Shown here: in pieces, positions 35,709 through 44,073 of the stretch | How the letters are laid out: every line of letters starts with the position of its first letter | How positions within the stretch are numbered: the first letter of the stretch is position 1 | Source of the DNA: Alkalibacterium sp. AK22 | Lineage (GTDB): Bacteria; Bacillota; Bacilli; Lactobacillales; Carnobacteriaceae_A | DNA: 64,000 nt | Reading direction: 5' to 3' | Assembly: GCF_000585255.1 (NCBI RefSeq) | Contig: NZ_JANL01000008.1 | Coordinates: 62,001-126,000 of the forward strand | Position numbers and translations under genes: made by a program | The notes under the pieces: model-generated | Told to the model about the DNA's origin: nothing | Database searches by the model: none | What the model saw: only the letters and a program-made list of their open reading frames with translations

Positions 35709-38700
35709 TTACCGTAACTGTACATAGTCACTTCCAAGCAGGACGGAGAGGTCTTTGAGGCAGGATTCAACGGGGTCCACATTAAATTTCGACTTCAGTT
35801 TTTCTTTCTTTGTCGTAGCTGCGTCATACACAATCACGGGAACTGTCCCCTGATATGACGACAAAATAGAAAGCACTTGTTTAAGTTTCTCTTTCTCCTG
35901 ACTAAGCTCATCAAATTTTATAAATAGAAACTGCTGAGTGTTCTCAACCTTATAGCTTGCAGGGCTGACCTGATTTATAAGGATATTCATCTGCCCTTTT
36001 TTTATTTCCGCTTTACCTGTAACTTCAAGGAGCGCACCTGACGTCAGCAACCTCGAACATTTCCGGTATACCGCTGGAAATAAAACGCCTGTTCCTTCTC
36101 CCGAAGAATCTGACATGTTCAAAAAGGCCATTGGCTCTCCTTTTTTAGTCTGAATTTTTTTTACTTCCTCCACCTGTATAATATAACTTCCCACAGAACC
36201 GGCTTCTGACATGGTAAGAAACTTACGGTTTTGAACAGTAAACTTTTCGGTCGGGTGTCCTGACAAGTAGAACCCAGTGACTTGATACTCCTGTTTCAGC
36301 CTTTCTTCAAACGGCAGCTCTTCAATTTTTTCAATTCGAGGTGTTAATGATGCAAACAGTTCCAGATTGCCGTTGCTCATCTGGATACTGTCCAAAACTG
36401 AATCAAGTGAGTGGATCAGCGTGGCCCTACTGTCTCCCAGTTCGTCGAAGCAGCCTGCCTGGATCAAGGGCAGAACTATTGCCTGCTTTCTCCATCTTTG
36501 ATCAATCCGTCGGAGGAAATCCTGCATATCTTTGTAAGACCCTCCCTGTCTGCGCTCAAAAAGGATATGGCGAATAAAATCTTTCCTAATTCCTTTGATA
36601 CTGTCTAGCCCGAACGTAATCGCCTGATCGTTGACTGTAAAAGATGCAGCACTTTTGTTAATGTCCGGTTTGCTGATGGATACTCCTCGCCCTTTGGCTT
36701 CCATAATATATTTTCTGACTTTATCTTTATTATTGGCAGAAGATTTCAAAAGAGAGACAAAGAAGACTTCTGGTTCATGTACTTTGAAGTAAGCCAATTG
36801 AAAAGCAAGTTTTGAATAGGACACCGCATGCGACCGATTGAAACCATAGTTTGCAAAGCGTTCAATCAAATCGTAGACTGACACGGCAATATCACGGCTG
36901 TACCCCACTTCCTTGGCGCCTGCAACAAAATGGTTTCTACCTGCATCTATCTCTACTTTGATTTTTTTAGATATAGCCCGCCTTAGGATATCCGCTTCTG
37001 CCAGACTATAGCCTGCTATTTTCGAAGCCACTTTCATAACCTGTTCTTGGTAGACCATGACGCCATATGTGACGTCTAGGATATCTGATAAGTCCGGGTG
37101 CGGATACGTGATGGGCTGTTCCCCTTTTTTGCGGGCGATATAGGTATCAATCTGCTCCATAGGCCCTGGTCTGTACAAGGCATTTACTGCTACAATATCT
37201 TCAAAATGAGTAGGCTTCAGTTTTTTGAGCACTCTTTGTATTCCGGTCGATTCAAACTGAAAAATACCATTGGTGTCGCCCTTTTTGAACAAAGCGAGTG
37301 TTTCGGAATCATCGAGAGGAATCTGGTGTACTTTCTGCTGAAATTTGCCTTTCAATGACTTCGTTAGAGAAAGGCAATCAGACAAAATAGTCAAGTTTTT
37401 CAATCCAAGAAAATCCATTTTCAAAAGCCCAACGGTTTCTACATCATTCATGGTGAATTGTGTCAACGGCATAACTCCACTTCCCTCTTGGAGAGGTGTA
37501 GAGTAAATAAGAGGCTCCTTGGAAATTACAACTCCAGCTGCATGCGTCGATACATGTCTAGGAAGACCTTCTATTCTTTTGGCAACCGAAAACAAGGCCG
37601 ATCCGGTGTCACTGCCTGCCGTCAATTGTCTCAGCTCAGCTGATTCCTTATAGGCTTCTTCCAGAGAAATACCTGGTCGGGATGGAATAGCCTGGGACCA
37701 TTTTTTCAGTTCATCTGTTGTAAGGCCATAGGTCCGACCGACATCCCGGACTGCCATTTTAGCTGCAAATGTTCCAAACGTCGCAATTTGTGCGACATGT
37801 TCATATCCATATTTATCGTGGACATAAGCGAGTATTTTTTCCCGTTTGTCATCAGGGAAGTCCAGGTCGATATCTGGAAGTGTGAACCGCTCTTCATTTA
37901 GAAAACGGTCAAACAGCAAATCATAGACCACGGGATCTACGTCAGTAATTCTTAGCACATAAGAAACGAGTGAGCCTGCTGCTGATCCCCGTCCCGAACC
38001 GGTTGCAATATTTTCTCTGTGTGCATATTTCATTAAATCCCATATGATCAGAAAGTAATCTGCAAAGCCCATTTTGCAGATGACCTGAAGTTCCTTGTTC
38101 AGCCTTGTCTGATACTGTTCATTAGCTCCCGGAACGGTTTTTTGCAGCCACTCCCAACTAACCTGCTTGAGATACGCCTCTGAGGAGAGTGTATCAGGGG
38201 TATTAAACTCTGGGAGCATCGGCTGCCAGTCAAAATCAAGCTCAATACGCTCAGAAATCTCCACAGTTGCCTGAACCGCTGAAAGCAGTCCCTTTTTTTC
38301 ATAAAAAGAAGAGACTTGCATAGGGGTTTTAAGAATATGTTGGAGGTTTTGTTCGTCCTCTTTTTTGCCTTCACTGAGCGTTTGCTGTTCTTTAATGGCT
38401 TTCAGCACCTCTGCAGCACGAACATCAGCCGGCTCCAGACCGGTAACAGCTTCCATTACCACTGGCTGAATGCTTAGACTTCTGATTGTATCGACTAGTT
38501 CATTAATTAATCGTTCCTGATGATCTTTCCACTGTATTCCTACATAAAAATAATTCAGTTGAGAGTGGAAGGCCTTCAGACTTTCAGCTGCAGACTCTTT
38601 ATGCAACTGAGTGAGTTGATTTGCTTCAGCATCATAAATAACAGTAAGCTGCTCGCTGAAAGAGACTAAATCATCTAGCCTCAATCTTTTTTTATTAAGC

Positions 38701-39005
38701 ATGACATCTGTAGAAAGGGACATCAAGGCCTGGAAGCCTTCCTGATTATGAGCCAGCAGAGTGAGTGCAGAATCCTTCTCTTTTAACGGGTGAGCGGCTA
38801 CTTCTACAGATAAGCCGAGTATCGGTTTTATTCCCTGCTTGACCGCCTCCTGATAAAATTCTATTGCTCCGTACATGACATTTTTGTCTGTGAGCGCTAA
38901 AGCCTTATAGCCTTTTTCCTTAGCCTTGCTGATCAGTGCCGGAATCGACACTGTGCTTTCCAGCAAAGAATACGAACTGTAAACTTTCAGTGGTATGTAT
39001 TCCAT
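35709..39005 (-). CDS. dnaE: DNA polymerase III alpha subunit, DnaE
   Basis: Lagging-strand and primer-extending replicase (PolC does the bulk synthesis in Firmicutes). The 1098 residues comprise an N-terminal PHP domain (VYSSYSLLEST, with the metal histidines degenerate), the polymerase core with catalytic PDIDLDFPD near residue 400 and GSGRGSAAGSLVSY, a helix-hairpin-helix region and a C-terminal OB fold. No proofreading exonuclease insert. ATG 39005 follows GGGAGGA; an in-frame extension to 39092 crosses a terminator. Upstream of pfkA as in many Firmicutes. Confidence 0.96.
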   Translation of the reverse strand: MEYIPLKVYSSYSLLESTVSIPALISKAKEKGYKALALTDKNVMYGAIEFYQEAVKQGIKPILGLSVEVAAHPLKEKDSALTLLAHNQEGFQALMSLSTDVMLNKKRLRLDDLVSFSEQLTVIYDAEANQLTQLHKESAAESLKAFHSQLNYFYVGIQWKDHQERLINELVDTIRSLSIQPVVMEAVTGLEPADVRAAEVLKAIKEQQTLSEGKKEDEQNLQHILKTPMQVSSFYEKKGLLSAVQATVEISERIELDFDWQPMLPEFNTPDTLSSEAYLKQVSWEWLQKTVPGANEQYQTRLNKELQVICKMGFADYFLIIWDLMKYAHRENIATGSGRGSAAGSLVSYVLRITDVDPVVYDLLFDRFLNEERFTLPDIDLDFPDDKREKILAYVHDKYGYEHVAQIATFGTFAAKMAVRDVGRTYGLTTDELKKWSQAIPSRPGISLEEAYKESAELRQLTAGSDTGSALFSVAKRIEGLPRHVSTHAAGVVISKEPLIYSTPLQEGSGVMPLTQFTMNDVETVGLLKMDFLGLKNLTILSDCLSLTKSLKGKFQQKVHQIPLDDSETLALFKKGDTNGIFQFESTGIQRVLKKLKPTHFEDIVAVNALYRPGPMEQIDTYIARKKGEQPITYPHPDLSDILDVTYGVMVYQEQVMKVASKIAGYSLAEADILRRAISKKIKVEIDAGRNHFVAGAKEVGYSRDIAVSVYDLIERFANYGFNRSHAVSYSKLAFQLAYFKVHEPEVFFVSLLKSSANNKDKVRKYIMEAKGRGVSISKPDINKSAASFTVNDQAITFGLDSIKGIRKDFIRHILFERRQGGSYKDMQDFLRRIDQRWRKQAIVLPLIQAGCFDELGDSRATLIHSLDSVLDSIQMSNGNLELFASLTPRIEKIEELPFEERLKQEYQVTGFYLSGHPTEKFTVQNRKFLTMSEAGSVGSYIIQVEEVKKIQTKKGEPMAFLNMSDSSGEGTGVLFPAVYRKCSRLLTSGALLEVTGKAEIKKGQMNILINQVSPASYKVENTQQFLFIKFDELSQEKEKLKQVLSILSSYQGTVPVIVYDAATTKKEKLKSKFNVDPVESCLKDLSVLLGSDYVQLR

Positions 39006-39056
39006 TGAATCGATCCTCCCATGTATCCTGTCTGTGTACTGGACACCCCGCACAAG

Positions 39057-39111
39057 AAAACTCTCATTACTAGCAGTGGCCGCAAGGTTCACCAGGCTTT
39101 CATGAGAGTTT
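39057..39111 (-). terminator. hairpin between the sufT-like gene and dnaE
   Basis: AAAACTCTCAT (39057-39067) pairs with ATGAGAGTTT (39102-39111); the minus-strand T-run is short (TTTTC), so termination may be partial. Confidence 0.7.
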
Positions 39112-39120
39112 CTATACTAT

Positions 39121-39462
39121 TTATCGTATGCCTAAGGCTATTCTAGCATATCTGCTCATTCGAGAAGTATCCCAGGCAGGATACCAGACCAGTTTGACAT
39201 CAGTTTCAGTTATCTCGGGCACTGTTTTAACAGCATTTAAAATATCTTCTGTGATGACATCCGCCAAAGGGCAGCCCATTGTGGTCAGTGTGATTTTCAC
39301 TTCACAATAACCCCCATTAAAAACATTGACTTCATAGACGAGTCCTAGATTTACAATATCGATCCCCAGTTCCGGATCAATCACCTGTTCAAGTGCTTGC
39401 ATGATACGGTCTTTGATTATTTGAATATCTTCCTCTGTCCAGATTTTTCCTTCTTTACTCAT
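39121..39462 (-). CDS. DUF59/MIP18 family protein (SufT/YitW-like)
   Basis: 113-residue iron-sulfur maturation factor candidate. ALEQVIDPELGIDIVNLGLVYEV is the DUF59 signature and TTMGCPLADVI carries the conserved cysteine. Relatives (SufT, PaaD, MIP18) assist Fe-S cluster delivery. It lies upstream of dnaE with its own hairpin. No suf genes are in the window, so the partner is not visible. Confidence 0.88.
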   Translation of the reverse strand: MSKEGKIWTEEDIQIIKDRIMQALEQVIDPELGIDIVNLGLVYEVNVFNGGYCEVKITLTTMGCPLADVITEDILNAVKTVPEITETDVKLVWYPAWDTSRMSRYARIALGIR

Positions 39463-39635
39463 ATGCTTTCCTCCTCGCTATCGTATATAGTTTAACACAG
39501 ATTCTCTATCCATTTTAACTTAAAATCATAAAAATTATGACAAGACAGACAGCTCAATTCAATTGAAATATACTTTTACAAGGAGCTTTGTTATACTGGG
39601 ATAAGATGACCTTAAGCATACAAGGAGATGTATAC

Positions 39636-40448
39636 ATGAACAAGAAACTTATCGCGCTGGATCTTGACGGCACGACTCTTAACAATGAATCCAAAATCAC
39701 TGCTAAAACAGTCGACATTTTGGATCGCCTGCGTCAGGCAGGTCATATCGTATCTATCGTGACCGGTAGGCCCTTTCGAAACAGCTACTACTACTACAAT
39801 CAGCTCAAAATGACTACACCGATTGTCAACTTCAACGGTGCCTGGTGCCATAACCCCTCAAAAGAGAACTGGTCTCATGCCTATCACAAAACACTCAATA
39901 AAGAGCTAGCCCTTTCCATGCTATCTCTCCGTTCAAATCCGGAAGTAAAGCTCATTGCAGCTGAATCCAGAAAAGCAATCTATGTGGAAGGTGAATTTGT
40001 TCCCTATCCTGACTTTTTCCCCCAAGGGATTGAAGTCAGCAGGCAACTGACCGCAGCTACTCTACTTGAAGACCCGACTTCAGTTGGTGTGTTTACAACC
40101 ACCAGTCAAGCTCAGCCACTGATCGAACAAAAAATAATCGAACAGTATGAAGATACAGTTGAAGTCCGTATGTGGGGCGGAGAAAGTCCATGTCTGGAAG
40201 TCGTGGCTGCCGGTGTGCAGAAAGCCATCGGTGTGGAACGGATTGCTTCTTATTACGGCATTGAAAGAAAAGATATTTTGGCGTTTGGAGATCAGGAAAA
40301 TGACTACGAAATGATTCAGTATGCCGGCCAAGGAGTAGTTATGTCTAATGGAATTGATCGGCTAAAATCGATTGCCGATGACTTGACCGACTTCACTAAC
40401 AATGAAGATGGTGTCGCTAGCTATCTCGAAAATTACTTTTCTCTGTAA
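39636..40448 (+). CDS. Cof-type HAD-superfamily phosphatase
   Basis: 270 residues. IALDLDGTTLNNES is HAD motif I with the nucleophilic Asp; the C2B cap lies in the middle; FGDQENDYEMI is motif IV with the metal Asp. Such YidA/YbjI-like enzymes dephosphorylate sugar phosphates or pyridoxal phosphate; the substrate cannot be read. ATG 39636 follows AAGGAGATG; the frame from 39588 extends into the promoter area. It is the only lone plus-strand enzyme gene, convergent with crtN. Confidence 0.9.
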   Translation: MNKKLIALDLDGTTLNNESKITAKTVDILDRLRQAGHIVSIVTGRPFRNSYYYYNQLKMTTPIVNFNGAWCHNPSKENWSHAYHKTLNKELALSMLSLRSNPEVKLIAAESRKAIYVEGEFVPYPDFFPQGIEVSRQLTAATLLEDPTSVGVFTTTSQAQPLIEQKIIEQYEDTVEVRMWGGESPCLEVVAAGVQKAIGVERIASYYGIERKDILAFGDQENDYEMIQYAGQGVVMSNGIDRLKSIADDLTDFTNNEDGVASYLENYFSL

Positions 40449-40506
40449 GCACAGCATAAACAGGCTGTTCTACAGCTTTATTATTCTTTCAATTAATATT
40501 TTTCAC

Positions 40507-40570
40507 AGCAAAAAGCACTCTTTCTTTCCACCCAAGATTTTTCTTAAGCGGAAGAAAGAGTGCTTTTGCT
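40507..40570. terminator. bidirectional terminator between HAD gene and crtN
   Basis: AGCAAAAAGCACTCTTTCTT (from about 40507) pairs with the arm ending AGAGTGCTTTTGCT (to 40570). A and T runs at both ends serve the two convergent genes. Confidence 0.9.
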
Positions 40571-40587
40571 GTACTAGGAGGCATGCT

Positions 40588-42087
40588 TTATCCTTTTTTG
40601 CCGTCGTCCAGCATCAATTCTTCTGTTGCAATTTTGGCGGAGGTCAGTACTATCGGAACACCAGCTCCGGGATGCGTACTGCTGCCGGTAAAGTAAAGCT
40701 GTTCTACAGTGGTAGATTTAGCCTGAGGTCTAGACTGATTGCTCTGGGCTAATGTCGGTCTCAAGCCAAAAGTAGCTCCGTTATAAGCGTTAAACTGCGC
40801 CTTGAAGTCTTCGGGTGTCATATAACTTTCTGAAATAATGTCATCTTCTACTGTTTCAAACCCTTTGATAGTCTTTAACTTGTTCAAAATCTGATGACGA
40901 TAATGAGCAATTGTCTCTTCATTCCATTCGTATTCAGCAGTAGACAAATCTGACACCGGGGCTAGTATATACAGGCCGTCTTTGCCTTTTGGAGCTAGTT
41001 CCTCATCAAGTTTCGAAGCAATGTAAACGTAGAAAGAAGGATTATCCAGCAGTTTCCCACTAAAAATTTCTTCCATGTTCTCGTCCAGATCCTGTGAAAA
41101 GACGATATTATGGATATTTTCTACAGCATCGTACTTGCGGTCCATTCCTAGATACATAATAAAACAAGAGCAGGAATAATCCATACTGTCGATTTTTTTG
41201 TCTGTATATTTTCCTTTGGCTTTCTTGTCCAGTACCAAGTTCTTCATGGCATAGGGGAAGTCTGCGTTACACATAACATAGTCTGAAAGAATCTTTTCAC
41301 CATTTAATTTGATTCCCGTAGCTTTTTTGCCTTCAATTACGATTTCGTCCACTTCAGCACCGTACTCGATGCGGCCACCAAGTTCAAGGAACAGCCTTTC
41401 CATCGAACGAGCCATGGTGTACATGCCTCCTTTGATAAACCAGATGCCGTACATGTACTCAATCATAGGAATAATCGTGTAGATTGAAGGACCGTTATTT
41501 GGAGAAATACCGATATATAAAGTCTGAAAACTGAGAATCTGCTGAAGACGCTTGTCTTTGACGTATTTTCCGATCGTATGATTGGCACTGTCAAAAGTTT
41601 TCAGCTTCCAAGCCTGCCTAAGCATAAAAGGATTGTAAAAATCAGTGAATTTTCTGAATGGACGCTGAATGAAATGATTTTTAGCAATCACAAAACGCTC
41701 ATAGATATCTCTTAAATAGCTCAAAAAGCCAACAACATCTTCTTCGCTGATTCCTTCAAGGTGTTCGACCAGCTTGACGAGATCAGAGGAAACGTCTATC
41801 TGTTCATCCCCAAAAAACGCAGAATACATCGGATCGAGCCGCTGCATCGGAATATAATCATCAGGATTGCGTCCAGCCTGTTCAAACACTTCTTTGTACA
41901 AATCAGGCATCATGACAATGCTTGGTCCCAAATCAAAAGTAAAGCCATCCTGCTCGATTTGATACATTTTGCCGCCAGCCATCTCATTTTTTTCATAAAT
42001 TGTTACATCATAGCCTGCAGTCTGTAGTCTGACAGCACTTGCCAGCCCCGCTACTCCTGCACCAATTACGCTCACTTTTTTAGCCAT
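40588..42087 (-). CDS. crtN: diapophytoene desaturase (CrtN-like)
   Basis: FAD enzyme introducing double bases into C30 carotenoids. The 499 residues start VSVIGAGVAGLASAVRLQTAGYDVTIYEKNEMAGGKM (FAD fold) and contain TFDLGPSIVMMP and a C-terminal TGSSTHPGAGVPIVLTSAKIA, the carotenoid desaturase signature. Family includes CrtN and CrtP (oxidase); CrtN is the better guess. The partner synthase crtM is not in the window. It is last in an operon behind an HrtBA-like exporter, 16 bases from the ATPase gene. Confidence 0.88.
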   Translation of the reverse strand: MAKKVSVIGAGVAGLASAVRLQTAGYDVTIYEKNEMAGGKMYQIEQDGFTFDLGPSIVMMPDLYKEVFEQAGRNPDDYIPMQRLDPMYSAFFGDEQIDVSSDLVKLVEHLEGISEEDVVGFLSYLRDIYERFVIAKNHFIQRPFRKFTDFYNPFMLRQAWKLKTFDSANHTIGKYVKDKRLQQILSFQTLYIGISPNNGPSIYTIIPMIEYMYGIWFIKGGMYTMARSMERLFLELGGRIEYGAEVDEIVIEGKKATGIKLNGEKILSDYVMCNADFPYAMKNLVLDKKAKGKYTDKKIDSMDYSCSCFIMYLGMDRKYDAVENIHNIVFSQDLDENMEEIFSGKLLDNPSFYVYIASKLDEELAPKGKDGLYILAPVSDLSTAEYEWNEETIAHYRHQILNKLKTIKGFETVEDDIISESYMTPEDFKAQFNAYNGATFGLRPTLAQSNQSRPQAKSTTVEQLYFTGSSTHPGAGVPIVLTSAKIATEELMLDDGKKG

Positions 42088-42103
42088 TGTTTACCCTCTC
42101 TCT

Positions 42104-42775
42104 TTAGCTTTTTTTGCTTAAAATACCATCTTTCATTACATAGACACTGTCACAATACTCAGTCAGTCTCTCATCATGCGTAACCATGATTGTCGCCTTA
42201 TTCTTCTTCTTTGTTTCCCGGCTCAATATGTCAACAACTTCGAAGGCCCGATCGGTATCCAAGCTTGCTGTCGGTTCATCAGCCAAAATTACCGACGGGT
42301 CATGATACAATGCCCTAGCAATCGCTGCCCGCTGTTTTTCTCCCCCGGACAAGTCACTAGGATATTTATCAATAAGGTCGTCTATTTTCAGCTCACCTAA
42401 AAGATTCTTGGCCTGGCTTAAGTCGAATGTACTGTTCCATATTTTATTAACTAGTTTGAGTTGATCTTTAACTGTCAAAAAAGGGATCAGATTGGAAGCC
42501 TGCAGAATAAAGCCAATCTCTTCAAAGCGTTTTTTTGCCCGGTCTTTCTCCTCTAGTTCACTGAACTTGTCGTTGTTGATCAGGACTTGACCGCTGGAGG
42601 GGGTCTGCAAGCCGCCAATAATCGTCAGTAAAGTACTCTTCCCTGAACCGCTGGGGCCAATAATGGATACAAACTCTCCCGCTTCAACTGCAAAGTCAGT
42701 GGGCTTGAGCGCTTCTATCGTTTTTCGTCCATCTTCAAAGGTTTTCGTTGCTTGTTTCAATTCAATCAGTTTCAT
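42104..42775 (-). CDS. ABC transporter ATPase, HrtA/LolD type
   Basis: 223 residues: Walker A IGPSGSGKST, Q-loop FILQASNLIPFL, signature LSGGEKQRAA, Walker B VILADEPTASLD and MVTHDERL. The Q-loop and D-loop context (EIGFILQ, DRAFEVV) resemble HrtA, the heme-export ATPase of Staphylococcus and Lactococcus. It pairs with the permease 9 bases upstream. Substrate unproven; the MacB/LolD class exports lipids, antibiotics or heme. Confidence 0.85.
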   Translation of the reverse strand: MKLIELKQATKTFEDGRKTIEALKPTDFAVEAGEFVSIIGPSGSGKSTLLTIIGGLQTPSSGQVLINNDKFSELEEKDRAKKRFEEIGFILQASNLIPFLTVKDQLKLVNKIWNSTFDLSQAKNLLGELKIDDLIDKYPSDLSGGEKQRAAIARALYHDPSVILADEPTASLDTDRAFEVVDILSRETKKKNKATIMVTHDERLTEYCDSVYVMKDGILSKKS

Positions 42776-42784
42776 ATGCTGCTC

Positions 42785-43876
42785 CTAATCTATGGCTTCA
42801 AGCGGATCGATGTTCACTACCGTTTTGACCGAGAAAAATGCACCCGTTACAGCTACACTGATCAGCAGTCCTGTGATGGTAATTAGAAAGATAAAATTGT
42901 TCATATAAGGAACTGCGTTCGGAAGGATTAGGCCGGTTCCCAGTGTCAGAATCAGTCCGGTCAGCACGCCGAAAGCCGCTAAAATAAAGGTCTGTCCAAC
43001 AACTGACCTGCCGATATAGGCCGACGATATGCCTTGAGCTTTCATTACACCAAGCATGGAAGACTTCTGCAGAGTCAAGACATAAATGAATATACCGATA
43101 ATCATCGCGGCAATCAGAACAAGAAAGCCAATCATCAAACCGAACGTCAGAACCTGAGCGTTGTACCCAGGCAAGTTGTTGATAAATTCATCTATATCAT
43201 ACAAAGCCAGTTCATCCGTTGTTTGTTCAACAGCTTCAATATCTCCATTTTCTTGGCGGACAACGATAGCACTGATGATTTCATCTTCGCGTTGACCGAA
43301 TCCGCTGGCTCTAATTTCCTGATACGTTGAATGGTTCGTGTAAAGAACCGGCGCTACATTAAACTTAGAGTCCTCGGTAAAACCGACAAGCTCCAAAGTG
43401 AGATCCATCCCAGAAAGTGAGAGTTCGTCACCCACTTCATATCCGTCCTCATCTCTCAAACTTCTATCAGCAACCACTTGCCTGTCCTCGCCAAATGCGT
43501 CCCCGTCAATAATATCTGGCATGATAAACTCTTCTGCACTGATTCCAAAAAAGGTAGCATTGACCTTCGCATCCTCATCCGTTTCTCTATTGGGCTCGAT
43601 GACTGATGAGACCACTCCCAATGAGGCCGTTTCGTCTGCATTGACTTCCTCAAGCAAGTCTTTCGGAAACATCGACATGTTGATATTGGTATTGGATTCC
43701 TCTGCCAGAAAAATACCGTCAGCTTCCCACTTGTCGATGCTAGTCCGATTTTCCTGCGCTAGACCATAGGCTAGTCCAGTAAGGAAAAAGACAAGATAGG
43801 AGATCAGAACGACCACTCCTATAATTAAAGCAAAACGGGTTTTCGAATACCTAATTTCTCTCCAGGCTAAAAACAT
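42785..43876 (-). CDS. ABC transporter permease, HrtB/FtsX type
   Basis: 363 residues: one N-terminal helix (about 12-35), an extracytoplasmic domain of about 200 residues rich in Asp and Glu, then three C-terminal helices (about 245-270, 293-320, 332-355). This is the MacB/FtsX fold, and MFLAWREIRYSKTRFALI is like HrtB. It is followed by its ATPase and crtN, apparently one operon. ATG 43876 follows AGAGGGA. No hrtR-type regulator is next to it. Confidence 0.85.
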   Translation of the reverse strand: MFLAWREIRYSKTRFALIIGVVVLISYLVFFLTGLAYGLAQENRTSIDKWEADGIFLAEESNTNINMSMFPKDLLEEVNADETASLGVVSSVIEPNRETDEDAKVNATFFGISAEEFIMPDIIDGDAFGEDRQVVADRSLRDEDGYEVGDELSLSGMDLTLELVGFTEDSKFNVAPVLYTNHSTYQEIRASGFGQREDEIISAIVVRQENGDIEAVEQTTDELALYDIDEFINNLPGYNAQVLTFGLMIGFLVLIAAMIIGIFIYVLTLQKSSMLGVMKAQGISSAYIGRSVVGQTFILAAFGVLTGLILTLGTGLILPNAVPYMNNFIFLITITGLLISVAVTGAFFSVKTVVNIDPLEAID

Positions 43877-43991
43877 AACATCCCTCTACAATTCATATAT
43901 TTTGATTTAGTAGTAAGTTGTGCATTAAATACACAGTATACTTTTCAATCATACCCTATATAAAAAAACGGTACAAATATTTTAAACTGAA

Positions 43992-44027
43992 AACCACTCA
44001 GAAAGACTAGAGTCTCTCTGAGTGGTT
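43992..44027 (-). terminator. terminator of the opp operon
   Basis: AACCACTCAGA (43992-44002) pairs with TCTGAGTGGTT (44017-44027), followed by TTT on the minus strand. It separates oppA from the hrtBA-crtN operon. Confidence 0.87.
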
Positions 44028-44073
44028 GATAGTCAGCAGTCTAACAGTAGACAGGCCGATTAGTGTTCAGTTG

